Source of the DNA: Ophiostoma sp. CBS 140.51
Taxonomy: Eukaryota; Ascomycota; Sordariomycetes; Ophiostomatales; Ophiostomataceae
Direction of reading: 5' to 3'
Assembly: GCA_029298735.1 (NCBI GenBank)
Contig: JANSLP010000127.1
Location: 1-64,000 of the forward strand
Length of the DNA: 64,000 bases
Below, piece by piece: positions 34,287 through 46,955 of this stretch (position 1 is its first letter; each line of letters starts with the position of its first letter). The notes beneath the pieces are model-generated. The model was not told the origin of the DNA. It made no database searches and worked only from the letters and a program-made list of their open reading frames with translations. The position numbers and the translations under genes are program-made.

Positions 34287-35940
34287 TCACGGTGTCGGTG
34301 TCGGTGCCCCAGGAGGCGCCGTCGCCGATGGTGGGACTGCTGATGCCGATGCTGAAGCTGATACTGAAGAAGTAGCTGCAACTGCTGTTGTGGCCGGCAG
34401 GATGCCCTGCGGGTAGTGGAACACGTTGTTGGGATCCACGCCCGCCTTGAGCCCCTGCAACCGGTCCAGGTGCATGCCCCAGTACCTGTTCTGTGCTGCC
34501 GCCTGGCTGAGCCGCGGGTCCGGGTAGTTGACATACTGGCCCCACTGGGCCGGCTTTAGACTACCCGTGATGTTGGCTGTGAAGTTGTCCAGGAACGAGA
34601 AGCCGTCGGCAGGGTAGGCACCCGTATCAACACGGTCGTAAAAGCTGGTCATCAGCAGGAAGTCACGGTGCGCATACGAGGTGGCGTTTGGTGCCACCTT
34701 GCTAATGGCGTTGTTCTTGCCGCCGTGCACGTCGATCTGAGCGTACCAGTCGCGTTTAATGGCCTTGCCCGTGCCATACCAGTAGCTGACAAAGGCACTG
34801 ACTTGGTCGTCGGTAAGCTTGTTGGTGTACAGACTCGATGAGTAGAAAGTTTCGTGCTAGTCTGTTAGCAAGCAGCAAGAATGATTTCAGGGAAGATGCA
34901 GGAAGAAAGCTCACCATGTTGTAAGGATATGTCTGGTTCAAGTCCATGCCGTTACCAAAATGCTCGGCCTGGTCCAACCATGTGCCTTGCTGTGCCAGCA
35001 CCAGTTTGGCTCCTGTCTTATTCAAAAGTGGAGCAATAGCGGCCTGAAGGCCCGTCTTGTTGCCCCAGTACAGACCCTCGAAGTTGGCAAAGTCCTTGGT
35101 GATGAACATGCGAAGGTTCAATTCGCTCGGCATGCCATTCTCGGCAAACTCCTGGAATGCCTTGAGACCGTCGGCTGCCTTATCCTGCTTCCAGTTGATT
35201 GCGGCCGAGTAGTATGTCACCACCTCGGGCACAACGAATGTCCGGAATTTGAACTCGGCCACCACGCCATAGGAGGCGCCGGCGCCGCGAAGTGCCCAGA
35301 AAAGATCCGGGTTTTCTGTCTCGGAGCAGTCCACAACCGTTGAGTTGGACAGCACAACCTTGAGGCCCACGATGAAGTCTAGTGCAAGGCCCTGCGTGTG
35401 GGAACTCACACCAAAGCCACCGTGCAGGACGTGGCCACCGACACCGACACCAGGACATGTGCCGTGACTAAAGTCACGCTTTCCCTGTGCGTAAAGCTCC
35501 GCGGCAATGTGTCCCAGACGGGCACCGCCCTGGATTGTTGCAATGCCCGTGCTGTTGTCAAGAACAACCAAATCCATGCGGTCCATCTCAAGGATCAAAT
35601 GGCCATCCTCGCCGCCGAGACCAAAGGATGCGTAGCTGTGGCCGCCGCATTTGGGGTTTGCCTTCACGCCCAGCTTCGCCGCACAGCTGACTGCATCTTG
35701 AATGTGCTTAATGCTTGTTGGGACGGCAATGGCGATAGGGGTGTAGTTGAGCCGGAGATTGAAAGGTGCAACATCTTGAGACCAGTCTGCAGTTCCAAGT
35801 GCGTCCGTTGGCACACCGGCGGTCTTAAGGCAGTCATCAAGAGCAGCATTCACGTCAAGAGGAGATGCAATACTCAATTGAGCTTGCCCCAGGAGCTGGA
35901 GCAGCCACAGTGAGGCGGCCACGACACGGGTGGTACCCAT
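34287..35940 (-). CDS. Secreted BBE-type FAD oxidase (glucooligosaccharide oxidase-like)
   Basis: Exons 35940-34915 and 34856-34287 encode 531 aa. The 58-nt intron uses the CTAG at 34858-34857 as acceptor, giving PYNM-HETFYSSSLY, which matches the family. A signal peptide is followed by a PP-loop FAD-binding domain (FAD_binding_4). Both covalent flavin anchors are visible: His in KCGGHSYASFG (near residue 102) and Cys in GTCPGVGVGGH (near 162). This is the bicovalent arrangement of berberine-bridge and glucooligosaccharide oxidases. A C-terminal BBE motif follows (AQNRYWGMHLDRLQGLKAGVDPNNVFHYPQ, split here for description: the core is DPNNVFHYPQ near 480). Such enzymes oxidise the reducing-end C1 of oligosaccharides to lactones, making H2O2, though some oxidise alcohols or alkaloids. 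The tail is Ala/Ser/Pro low complexity. Confidence 0.92.
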
Positions 35941-38900
35941 TGTGTTGAGGCTTCGGGCAGAGTGCTGTGGTGATGACGCGAGAAGGTAAGTGTTAAGACA
36001 AAGGGTGGAAAACTATAGAGAGGTGGAAAATAAATGACAGCAAGTGGAAATAGACTTCTTTTTGAAGTTTAAAATTCAAACGAACTCGTGGAGATATAAA
36101 ACTTAGAAGTGGTAAAAAAGGTGCTCGTTCCGTGTCTCCTTCGCACTCCGTTCCCGGCTGAGGCTATGGCAAGGTGATGATAGAGAAGGTTAAACAGATG
36201 TGGCGTGTGCTGAGAATTCTTTGTTCCATAAACGCCCAAGACGGACAAGACCAAGACAATATGGATTCTTGGTACAGCGCGTTTAATGTCGAATGCTTGG
36301 GGGGGAGGGAGCAAGTGAAAACATCCGTGGTGGTGGGTAGCCAACAGAGACTCCGGTGACTGAAACTGGGGAAGCACACTCGGAATAATTATGCTCTCAT
36401 CAGTGTCCGCTCTGTTGGGATCGGGGATACTATCTGGGGTTTATGTGGGAAACAAAGGTGGTGAGCGAGGATGTTGGAAGAAAGGCAATATGAAAATATG
36501 GGACGACATGGGGAGACGCACAGTTTTAGATTTTCCTGGACAGATCACTTAAGGGATGATATGTATTCCGTAGACTCCGGCTCTTTCTTTCTTTTGACTT
36601 GCCTGCCAGTTACCTATTCCTTCCTCCTCTTTCTCGGGTCAGAGAAAGATAATTGTGAACCGATGCATCGTATGGTGCCAGGACTGCATCGGGCCATAAA
36701 CAATTCTGCATTCTGCCTCTCATCCTGCCGGCTTTCCAGTGGGCTCCAAGCTCCGGTCTTTCTCCTTCTATTTTTATTAGCGTAAACTCTGTACTAAACT
36801 CTGTACTTTTCCAAGGCGGAAACACTCGAGCCGCGAGGTAAAAGCTAATAGGCAGTTTTCAGCCACGGGGTGGTTTTAAGGAAGTATGCTCAGCCCAGCT
36901 AAAGACTGGAAGGTTTTTGACGGCACGCTTTCCCGATCCTCTTGGTTCCGTCTTCTTGCTTATAGGTGCGCCGCCGGGAAGAAGTGCCGCTTAGTAGTTG
37001 AAGGCTCGTGGACAAATCGTATGGGTCGAATGCCGGGATAAGCAAAGACTCCCCAAGCTTTTTCAGACGACTTCCCCCCATACAACTTACCAGCCATACT
37101 AGCAGTGCAGGAGAAGCCGGGGATAGGTCCCAGAAACCCCAAATAGTCGAAGAAAACGTGTATTAGTACATTACTAGTGAATTGCCCGAGCTCGGGTTTT
37201 CTTGTGGCATGATGATCTTAAGTTGTTGCTCGTTGGATGTCGCCGTGTGTGAGAAACATAAGGCATGTGATCTGTTATTTCTCATTTTGTGTTATGATGT
37301 TTGTGATGTCTAATCGTAAAAACGAATTGCACAGGACGCTACCTAGAGATAGCGCCTTAATAAAGGTAGTTCAAGATATCACTTTGTAAGGATAGTTACG
37401 AAACTGCAGGATTCTCCTTCCTTCGAGCTTGCGGAAGTAGGTGCCGGAGTACCTGTGGACAAGGAACTGCGACCGGCTTATGTGGCGACCTGGGTTGTTG
37501 ACATTCGAAGGTATGTAATTTCCTAATCCGGTAACTTCGGCCCTGACTTACACAACCCACGGCGAACTACTTTTTGGTATGTTGTACCAACTCAATAGAA
37601 ACATCGTATGCCTCCTAATGTCGTCTCTGAGGGCGACTGCAACCACAACTCTCTTCTTAGACCTGTTGTGATTCTATGTGAATTGTGTGAGAAGTTTGCG
37701 CCCTGCTTTGGTCTTTTTCTGTCCCCTTGAAGAAAAAAAACGTGACGAGCAGCGCAATTTCATCCGTTTTATCCGCTTTTAGCTATCGGAGTAAGGGTGA
37801 TCAATTTTTATGGCCGCTGGATTACCGGCACGGAGTTCGCACGGCTGGTTTGATTTATCCAGGCCGAACATTTGCCAGCCCAGATAATGCTCCGCTGGTA
37901 ATCCAAACAAACATGCGAGCTAGAGGATCCAACTTTCCGTTTCGAAGAGGGCTTAAAAAAAGGGAAGCATATACCATCTCCAGAGGGGCTCTTGTTACTT
38001 TCAGTGTTCCCACAAATACGATTGAATCCATCAAGAGGCCTCAAAAGGAACCAAAAACCATTGTTGGATAGTTTGTTTCAGAGTTGACGTCGACGACGGA
38101 AAGCTCTTTGCATCGAAAGCTATATTCAGTTAAAAAAGGAAAATCTGTAGCTGTTCGCTTTATACATCAAGCTGCAAAATTGGCAAGGCAGCGTACTTCG
38201 ACCATTTTTCTACCTGTCTTAAAAAAACTTGCTTCTATCTATTCTTGCCACTTCCCCGAGCCTTTGTATATAACTGCTGGCAAAGTGCTTTAGACAACCC
38301 CGGGTAATGTATGGGATGTGCTTTGACGCCACTTTCCTTTTAGCCTCTGTTGAAAACTCAAGTACTACATATTTGAGCATCATCACGCTTACCAGTATAA
38401 CCACGCTGGTAATACATCACGTAGTATTCGCTTTCCCTTGGCGCCACTTGGAAGGACCTTTACTTAGCATTGTATTCGCTTTTACACAAAAGTATTGCAT
38501 TGTAAATGTATGGTGCCTGACGTTGCCGCCCTACCCCACGATGATGATTTTCCCATGAACTTTCCCGGTATTGCTTCTCCGCACGAAGCCCCGGTGTGTT
38601 TTGATTTATTGATATAACATTTTAAGTTTCTTCTATTCCCATGGCCGTAAATTACCGCTTCGGTCTTGGGCTATTCAGGAACGCCTCGTGAAAGCATCCT
38701 TTGGAGCGTATCGTTCGTCAGGCCCTCCCCTACACCCACCCTCATTCTTTGAAAACATTCTCTCCATATTCCATTTTGAGTGTCCGTTCCCCCGCATCAT
38801 ATTGCGTCCTGAATTCGAGTGGCATGTTTTTGATCTTATATTTGTTTTGGGCCTGTCCCTCTTCCCTTTTCTGGAACCTGTTGTCGTCCAAAGCATAATT

Positions 38901-39040
38901 CTCAGCTGATCGACATAACAGTCACCGTTCACGGGTTCCTTTTTGTTATATCACGGTACTCAATACATACGCTCAAACACACGACCGATACATACGAGAG
39001 AAGGAAGAAAACACGCAGCTTCACAATATATCTGCCCATT
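35941..39040. other. Long intergenic stretch, possible gene relics
   Basis: Three kilobases without a supportable gene. A tandem pair of TAAACTCTGTAC occurs at 36783-36806, and a perfect 12-bp palindrome (CCCGAGCTCGGG) lies at 37185-37196. Two short protein-like open stretches catch the eye. One is on the minus strand at about 37090-37215, ending at a GTAAGT donor. The other is on the plus strand at about 37350-37510. Neither extends into a gene, and I recognise no family. The end carries the promoter of the gene at 39041. Confidence 0.4.
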
Positions 39041-40315
39041 ATGGTGTCTTTCAAATCATCTCTGTCGGCACTGCTATGCCTTGTGCCGGCAGTGTCTTTG
39101 GCAGCCACGTCGAACCTGCTGGTCTCGCACTACAATGGCAACCTCTACACACTTACCCTCACGACGGGCAGTGGTACTCCCTCGCTGGCTGTGTCATCGA
39201 GCGTCAAGGCCTGTGGTCAAATGCCCAGCTGGCTGACTCTGGACAAGGAGGGCGGCATGGTGTATTGCACCGACGAGAGCGGCGCCAACACTGGTTCGAC
39301 TCTTACGGCACTCACGGTTGGCGCCAACGGTGTGCTCAAGGTGTCCGGCACTGACCGGACTCCGGGTGGCGAGCTCCACAGTACACTCTACGGTGGCAGC
39401 GACGGCAAGGGCTTCATTGCCGCGGCTGAGTAGTATGTTTTCTCTCACTTAAGAAAACAATCGAAAAAAAAAAAGAAAACTAAGAGGTTCCGAAACTAAC
39501 ATCACGACAGCGACCCTTCTGCCATTGCCACGTTCAAGCTGCCTCTTAACAGTGGTACCAACCTGCAACGCTTCCACTACACTATGTCGGGCCCCGGCCC
39601 GAACCGCGCCCGCCAGGACAAGCCCCACCCGCACTCGACCTTCACAGACCCCACGGGCAAGTTCCTACTCAGTGCCGACCTGGGTGCCGATCTGATCCGC
39701 ATCTTTAGTATCAGCGCCGCCGACGGCAAGTTGACCGAGTGCCCATCGGCACAGACGGGTGCCGCTGATGGCCCGCGCCACGGCACGTGGTGGGTGCCCA
39801 AGGCTGGATCGACGGACGGCACCATGCTGTACGTGGCCAACGAGCTGGCCAACAGCGTGACGACGTGGCAGGCCACATACCCGGCCAGCGGCGGCTGCCT
39901 CACGCTCAAGAAGACGCAGTCGCTGTCAGCCTACCCGGCAGGCAAGTCAGCACCGGCCAACAGCAAGACCGCTGAGGTGCACACGTTTGGCAACTTTGTG
40001 TATGCGACGAACCGCAACGACAAGTCGTTTGGCGCGACGCAGGACTCGGCCGCCACGTACTCTGTGGACCCGGCGACGGGTTCACTGACGTTTGTTGAGT
40101 CAACCAACGCGCACGCGTACTACACGCGCACGTTCCAGATCAACAAGGCCGGTGACCTGGTGGCTTTCGGCGGTCAGACATCGTCAAATGTGGCAATTGT
40201 CGAGCGCAACCTGACGACGGGTCGTCTGGGCGACCTCGTCGCCAACCTGGTTGTTGGTACTCCTGGCGTTCCTGGCAACGAGGATGGTCTCAGCGCCGTC
40301 ATCTGGGATGAGTAA
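39041..40315 (+). CDS. Secreted lactonase-family beta-propeller protein
   Basis: Exons 39041-39432 and 39511-40315 encode 398 aa. The 78-nt intron (GTATGT...CACGACAG) joins AAE-Y-DPSAIATF. A signal peptide (MVSFKSSLSALLCLVPAVSLA) is followed by a seven-bladed propeller of the 6-phosphogluconolactonase / carboxy-cis,cis-muconate cyclase family (Lactonase, PF10282). The typical HPHSTFTDPTGKFLLSADLG segment near residue 177 and GPRHGTWW near 222 are present. Fungal members that carry a signal peptide are thought to act outside the cell on sugar lactones or related compounds; activity is rarely tested. The neighbour to the left is a sugar-oxidase-like gene that would make lactones, which is suggestive only. 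Confidence 0.92.
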
Positions 40316-43070
40316 ATGCATGTGTAGATGGACGGCCGTCGGCGTTCAACGTAGTCTATCGGAGGCGTGGCAAAATTGAGGAAGGTCGTCGAGACTTATT
40401 TGAAGGGATGGTAGCAGGCCGAAGTGTGAAGGACATCCAGCAAAAGCTGTTTCCCTTTCTATTCAATTTCGATTGTACATATAACATTTCGTATTTATTT
40501 CTTGTTGTTTTCTTGTACCTTTTTCCTTTTGCCAAAACTTCGCTTGTGAGTGATGATGCACGTCGTAAAAAAGCTGGACGAGATGGGATGGGATGGGTTT
40601 CAGTATCATAACAGTGTGCACAAGACTCAGAGCTAAGCAGTCTGTAGCTGCGGTAGCCTCCCACAAACGGGGTCTCAGAAGAACAGATCTCCAATCTCCA
40701 AACGTGCCTCCTTTTGGTGACACTTTGCTTCTGTGCCCTCGGCCCCTTGCACCACGCCATTCATGTCTTGCATTTGGTAGGTAGGGCAGGCATCTTGCGA
40801 TACCATGCTGCTGGGTCGAGACCACTCAAAAAATGGTGTTGAGGATGGAAAAATTTTCACTTCCAACCTACATTGAGAATGTTTTCCGAGATTTCAAGCC
40901 CTTGGCAAGGGAAGCGAGCATTTAGGTGTGGCACATCCATGATGGTGCTTTTCTCCATTATCTGCAGTATCACCGCTTTTGGAGATATGAGATGCCAGCG
41001 TGACGATCATTATGCAACACGATCAAGATTAGAAAATCTCGCGAACTATGTCCCGACCACGCGGTTCTGGAAGTTCTTTTGGGGATACAGGGTGAGGAGG
41101 TGCCACGGTGGTGTTTTTTTTTCCGCAATTAATGACAGAATCCAACGTAATCTCACCTTCCGTTACCACAACAGTCGAGGCGTGATATCAGCCAGGAGCA
41201 GATAACAAGATTAAGACTCCACGATATCTCCGAAGCCAAGCAGGCTGGACGTCTGGATAACATTAACAGCTTCCTTTCGAGGTCACAACACGTCTATGGG
41301 GGCACGGATGAGACGATCTGGCGGCGATAAGCCTTAACAATGACGTGTGAGACACATGGAGAGGTTACGTTGGCTCGGCTGGTGACCTCTGTTTCGTTTT
41401 GTGGCGCAAGTCGAGGACCAGCAATAGATAATCAGAACTAGAGAAGACGGTGACAAAAAAAGCAAAAAGCAAAAAGCAAAAGCAAAAAAAAAAAAGCGGG
41501 CGCAAGCATATGAAAAAAAATCAAACAAGGAGGGGGTGTCGGATGACCACTCCCCGGCTCGTCGTTTAGTTTGTGGTCGGACTCTGAAGTACGAAACGGC
41601 GACTTGAGGTTAGAGGAGAAGCCGATCGGGGTGCGGAGAGCGACATTGAGAGAAAGAAGTACCCCGTTGTTCTTGTTTATGCTACACGCGGCGAGGTGCA
41701 TTCCCTTTCTGTTCATATTAAGCACTGGGTTTCAACATCTTATATATGGTCAAGGTTGTCTTGTCAAGTATCATTTTGCTAAACTTGAGACACGGGGATG
41801 CAGGAGTGAATGTGAGTAGAAACTGCTCTCGGATGTGAAATGGAAGCCAAAATAAATCTGTCATTCTTCTCATATTCATTGATTTTATAACAATAGGCTC
41901 CGTTGCAAAATTATGTGCCATAAGATACAAGACAAAAATCAACGAAAGGTCATTGCAGGCGAAAGCCCAAGCCAGAAAGTGTATGTCGTATTCTTGGCCA
42001 TGGTAAGAAACTCATCAAATAAGCTGCTTTGGTGGCACCCTTCCGCTTGCCTGTATGTTTGGAAATCGTTTTCCCGGCAAACAAACAACACCGGACGATC
42101 TTTAAGTAGCCTGTACCCTTCCCCTCTCGCGGTTCCCCCCTTTTTAGTCTCATTGTTTGGGTTTTGGGGACGGGTAGCAGTCGGCCGGGCTCCTCTAAAC
42201 TCTCCGCAAGACTAGGGCGAATCTGGGGGAGAATGCCTGGGGAAATGGGGCCATTGGGGCCTCGAAAGAGTGCTGTGGGGGCCATGGCAGTAGACAACAG
42301 GTCAGAAAGATGGACCAAGAACTGGTGAACGACAACAGACATACAAAGTAGACATAGGAAGACAAAAAGAGTAAGATACAGAAGAGGAGACGAGCCCTGC
42401 GGAACAAGAGACACGCACAAGCGACAAGGCCAAGATTCAGGCGTCCGGCTAGGCTTGAAATGAAGATAGAGGTGCGTTTTGTGTAAGCATGGGTCGTTTT
42501 AGGGATAACCATTGCTCACAAAAGAAAGGATGTGCATGCCGGTGTCCATGTTAAGTGTCCAGTCAATTTATGATGAGCAAGGCGTGTCGTGTCAGCGGTG
42601 TCGGTGGTGTCAGTTGAGCTCGTCCTACATACGAGACATGGGCTCGCTCCCATTGTGGAGTAGTTCTCCAGCTTTCCCCAGGTTTTCCAGCTCTCCAAAA
42701 AGAAGACCACCTGAGAGCAAGTAGTGGGCAAGGACGAGTAATTGCGAGGCGAGAGAGGAGAAGGAGACAAGAGAGGAGGAAAACAGTTGGAGAGGCGGAA
42801 ACACACATGCACACAAGGGACGGAGATCTGCACGGAGCAGCTTAATCGAGCCCGGGGAAGGGTACCCAGGTGTCGAGAAAGGAACTCGTTAAAGAAGATA
42901 TTAGATGGGATGGGATATAAAGGGATCGACGCTCCTGGGTTCCCATGTTCCAGTGATTTTGTCTCTTTTTTAGTTGATGTTTTGATTTTTACTTTCCTTT
43001 CTTTTGTTTTCTTTCCAGCATATCCCATATTTAGTAACGTCAACATAGGGACTCCCTTTAAACCTCCAAG
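40316..43070. other. Intergenic, no gene seen
   Basis: No recognisable gene on either strand. A (GCAAAAA)-type tract lies at 41454-41496. CT-rich DNA before 43071 fits a 5' leader for the transporter. Confidence 0.45.
41454..41496 (+). repeat. (GCAAAAA)n-like tract
   Basis: Four to five imperfect copies of GCAAAAA/GCAAAA ending in a run of twelve A, in noncoding DNA. Confidence 0.85.
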
Positions 43071-45144
43071 ATGGTCGCCACGTCGGCGTACAACCTTTCT
43101 GTGAGTCTATTCCAATTCTTGAAAATAACCAAAAAAAAATAAAAAAAAATAAATAAAAGGAGAGCCTGGATGAGAGGGGGAAAGAGAAAATGAACCAACC
43201 ACCATATCAAGGGTAACAGCTAACCCAATATTCCTCTAGATTGTCATGTTCGTTGCGTTGAGCAGTCTCACGTACGGATATGCCTTCTCCGTCTTCTCGA
43301 CATCCATCGGCCAGGTCGGCTTCTACGAATATTTTGACCTGTCCACCACGGGCCCACGCGCCGGCTATACGAATTCTATGCTGGGAGCCATCAATGCCCT
43401 TTTCTCGGCCGGTGCTGCCTTTGGTGCCCTCTCTATTGCCTGGCTTCCCGACTGGATGGGCCGTAAGAAGACGATCCAGCTGGCTGCCGTGGTCAGTCTG
43501 GTTGGCGGTGTACGTTATTTTATCCCCATCTATTGCGTCCCAACCACTACTTACACGCTGTTACTTCTAGGCGCTCGTTGCTGGTTGCGCCACTATCCCC
43601 ATGCTAGTCGTCGTGCGTCTGATCCAAGGCATCGGTGTCGGTCAGTGTATCACCATCACGCCCGTCTACTTGTCCGAGGTTGCTCCTCCTGCCCGCCGAG
43701 GCTTCTTGGCCGGCCAGAATGCTGTTGGTTTGGTGACGGGCTACTTCATCGCCAGCTGGTATGGCGTCCTGAAAACTTACCCCCAGAGAGTATGAGAAGA
43801 GGAAAAGAAAGAAAATGACAAGTTATCTGACACAATTTTCACAGGGTCGGCTACGGTACCTACTTCGCCAAAGATGCCACCTTTGCATGGCGCTTCCCGC
43901 TTGCCCTTTCGTGCCTGTTCCCTCTAATTCTGATCGTCGGCTCGCCATGGATCCCCGAGTCGCCGCGTTGGCGTAAGTCATTCACCGTCACCACCACCCT
44001 TTGAAAAAGAAAAAGAAAAGTGCATGCTGACGACATCTGCCAGTCCTCTGGAAGGACCGTGCCGACGAGGCTTGGGTCATTACCGAGCGCCTTCACCGTG
44101 ACCCCCGCGATCCTGGCCAGACCCAGGCCAAGGAAGAGTTTTACCAGATGCGCTCGCAGATCGAGTTCGACCGCACCCAGGACTTGTCTATGTGGTACAT
44201 GTTCAAGAAGCCGTCTCTGCGTCACCGCATCCTTCTCAGCTGCGGTATTCTCTTCGGCGGACAGGCATGTGGTCCCCTGGTCGTCAACAATTACTCAGGT
44301 AATGGACCTTTCTACCATTCTCTTTTTTGAGTTTCGTTCCTATTTCATCTTCTAACTACGCGGTGGTGATAGTGCTCATCTATGAGAACCTGGGAATGTC
44401 CGGCAGTATGCCCTTGTTGATGTACGCTGTCTATGTCGTGGTCGGTGCCTCTGTCAATGTCATTGCTGCATTCATCATGGATCGCGTCGGCCGCCGCCCC
44501 TTGCTCTGCATCGGCTTCTTGTCTACCACGATTGCCATGTCTGTCGAGACCGCTCTCGTCGCCAAGTTCGCCAGCACTGAGAATAAGGGTGGAAACGCCG
44601 CCGCCGTTCTCTTCCTCTTCCTTTTTGTCACCGGTTACGGCGTCTGTATCGACAGCACAGCCTTTGTCTATTGCGCCGAGGTCTACCCGACCATGTACCG
44701 GGCCAAGGGTATGGCCCTAGGTCTGTTTGTTTACTATGTCGGCTCCATTGCCTTTTTGACCCCTGCCGCTACTGCCATGGCCAACATTGGGTAATTTCAT
44801 CCTGCTTTCATATGCCAGTATCTACCATTTACACTCTGCTAACATTTTAACAGGTGGAAATTCTATCTTGTGTTTGTGGCCTGTTCATTCGTGGCCTTTG
44901 TTTTGACATACTTCTTTGCCGTTGAGGTAGGCCCCCATTTCCATCCTTATCTAATCGCCACTTATACTAACCATTCCAGACTGCTCGTCTCTCCCTCGAG
45001 GAAATCAACTCGCTCTTCGGCGACACTGTCGTCGTCAACTGGACCAACGCCACGGCTGAGGAGAAGGCGCACATCGACGAGGTCATTGCCGAGAAGGCAC
45101 GCGGTGAGCATGTTGATGTCATCGAGAACAACGATTCGCAGTAG
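43071..45144 (+). CDS. MFS sugar transporter
   Basis: Eight exons encode 508 aa: 43071-43100, 43240-43509, 43571-43758, 43845-43972, 44044-44298, 44373-44790, 44854-44926 and 44980-45144. Each junction keeps the frame and gives family sequence, for example FIAS-W-VGYGTYF and SPRW-LLWKDR. The protein is a 12-span plasma-membrane sugar porter. Signatures are DWMGRKK after span 2, RLIQGIGVGQ and PVYLSEVAPPARRG in spans 4-5, PESPRWLL before the central loop, DRVGRRPLL after span 8 and YPTMYRAKGMALG in span 10. The usual PETKG near the end is replaced by VETARLSLEEINSLFG, so only the SLEEI part remains. The second donor used in exon 3 is the GTATGG at 43759; using the later GTATGA would break the frame. 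Substrate (hexose, pentose or disaccharide) cannot be told. Confidence 0.93.
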
Positions 45145-45862
45145 ATGGGAGAAGATTCGAGCTTTTTTCATCTCGTCGATCTGAATTTGACATAGTTCTG
45201 GTCTTTTAGGTCCGGCAAGGACAGCGATGTGGACTTGGTGATGACCCATTACACGTTGCAGCACCGCTAGCTCGGTATATACCTGTTTAATCAAGAGAAA
45301 TTCTACCCGTACCGTAAGTCGAGACCGCAAAATCAGTTTATCTCTATCAAGGAGCAACGAGCCCATTGTATTATACCATAATCTGGAAGTTTTACCTGCC
45401 ATCCCGTTATGCTTGTTTTCTTACGTCTTTCGCTTGGCCATGGGATCAAAAGAATGGAGAGAAAAGCAGGTCGCATAGTAGCTTGTTTTACAAATATCGA
45501 GGTACAAGTGCGTGATGTACAATACCAATAAAAGGAAAGTTTCAGTCGTATAGGGTGTCTCTTAATTAAACCCCCATTATATCAAAGCAATCGCGGTTGT
45601 AGTTGAAAAATGCTGTAAAATTCCGCTACTAAAAGCAACGCAAGAAAATCCAAAGAAGCCCGCCTGATGCTGCCGCCAGGCCATCCCCCCCATTGCAACA
45701 AGATGCAAAGTCTCAGAAGAAAACAGAGGCCAGAAATCAAGTACCCCATACGCCAAAAGGGTGTCCCATCCGGTAGGTATAGCTACGTCCATCCGTCCAG
45801 TCCGTAGTCACCACAGACCCATGAACTACAATACACACCATGTCTCTCATGATTGACATCGA
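45145..45862. other. Convergent 3' flanks
   Basis: The 3' ends of the transporter and of RVS161 meet here. No gene or RNA is seen. Confidence 0.5.
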
Positions 45863-46955
45863 TTAGACCGTCCCGCTGATGCTCAGTTCCCGGATCTCCT
45901 GTAGCACCTGTTCCACCCGTATGTCGAGCTCGCCGTTGGCATACTGGTCGCGCGTGTCTGCGTCGAGGTACTGCTGAACCTGTGCCATGCGGCTGTAGGC
46001 TTCTGCACAGAACCGCAGCTGGATCTTGACGAGGGCTTCGAAGCTGGGGTCGAGGTACGGCACGCGCAGGTCAATCAATTGTGGCAGCTCCGTCGACAGC
46101 TGCTCATTGAGCTGCTCGTACGCCTGCTTGGCCATTTCGAGTTCCTTCTCAGCACGAGGGAGTTTGGTGACGTCCTTGTCGGGCTTGTCGACGAGCTTCT
46201 TGACCTTGGCGCGGAGGGCATCGTAATCGAGAAGTTTGTGGCTACGCTTTTTCATGCCTAACCAGGAAGTAAAATGTCAGACATTGCGTGCAACATCAAT
46301 AAAAGAGGGAGAGAGAGAAGGGTTCCCGTGAGCACTCACATTCGTTGACGTCGGGGAAGTAGTTGCAGAATCGCGAGATAGGGTCAAACACTGTAGCTCT
46401 GCGAATAGTCAGTGTCGGTCTGAGTTGCATATCAATCCAGAGCCACCTACCTGTACGGGCCGTCCAGAGCCTTGATGGTTTCTGAGTCCAGGTCCTCCAC
46501 AGCCTGCTTGTAGTTTCGACTGACGCCGTCCTTGGCGCCAGCATCACCGTAAAACGCGTCAATGGTCTCGGCAATCCGCATCTGCGACGCCGTCATGGCT
46601 CGTAATGAGTCCAAATAACCCTTGGCCTCCTTCTGTAACCGCGTAGCCGCCGCTTCCATTGTGTGGAACCGCCTATGTTGTCGTATCGTCAGTAACTTCG
46701 TCTTCTGTCGGTCGTCGTTTTGTCGTTGCTCGCTCGGAGCGCTCGGGAAGGCTGTCGATGCTGGGTCTTACCTCTCCTCCACCTCATAGTCACGGTCGCT
46801 GGTCTTCTCGACATGGCCAGTCTTCATCATCACTTGCGTCGTAGCGCGGTTGACATTTTTCTTGAATCCTGCGGCGCGTTAGCAACCCTTCCAGCAGACA
46901 CGGCATCAGCAACACAGGAACCGGGCGGGCACGCCGACGTACCTGCCCACGACAT
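45863..46955 (-). CDS. rvs161: BAR-domain protein RVS161/Hob3 orthologue
   Basis: Five exons in transcript order, 46955-46943, 46868-46772, 46672-46451, 46398-46340 and 46257-45863, give 261 aa, close to the 265 aa of yeast Rvs161. The protein starts MSWAGFKKNVNRATTQ, the amphipathic N-terminal helix and BAR opening characteristic of this family. The three long BAR helices fill almost the whole length. FCNYFPDVNECMKKRSHKLLDYD near residue 128 is a family hallmark (shortened here: core NECMKKRSHKLLDYD). Rvs161 pairs with Rvs167 to bend membrane at endocytic actin patches, and also serves in cell fusion. There is no SH3 domain, as expected for Rvs161 rather than Rvs167. The first exon of only 13 nt is easily missed by gene finders. 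Confidence 0.95.

Noticed and set aside
43759..43800. Use of GTATGA at 43790 as the transporter exon 3 donor
   Set aside because: It would put exon 4 out of frame. The GTATGG donor at 43759 gives the family sequence FIASW-VGYGTYF.
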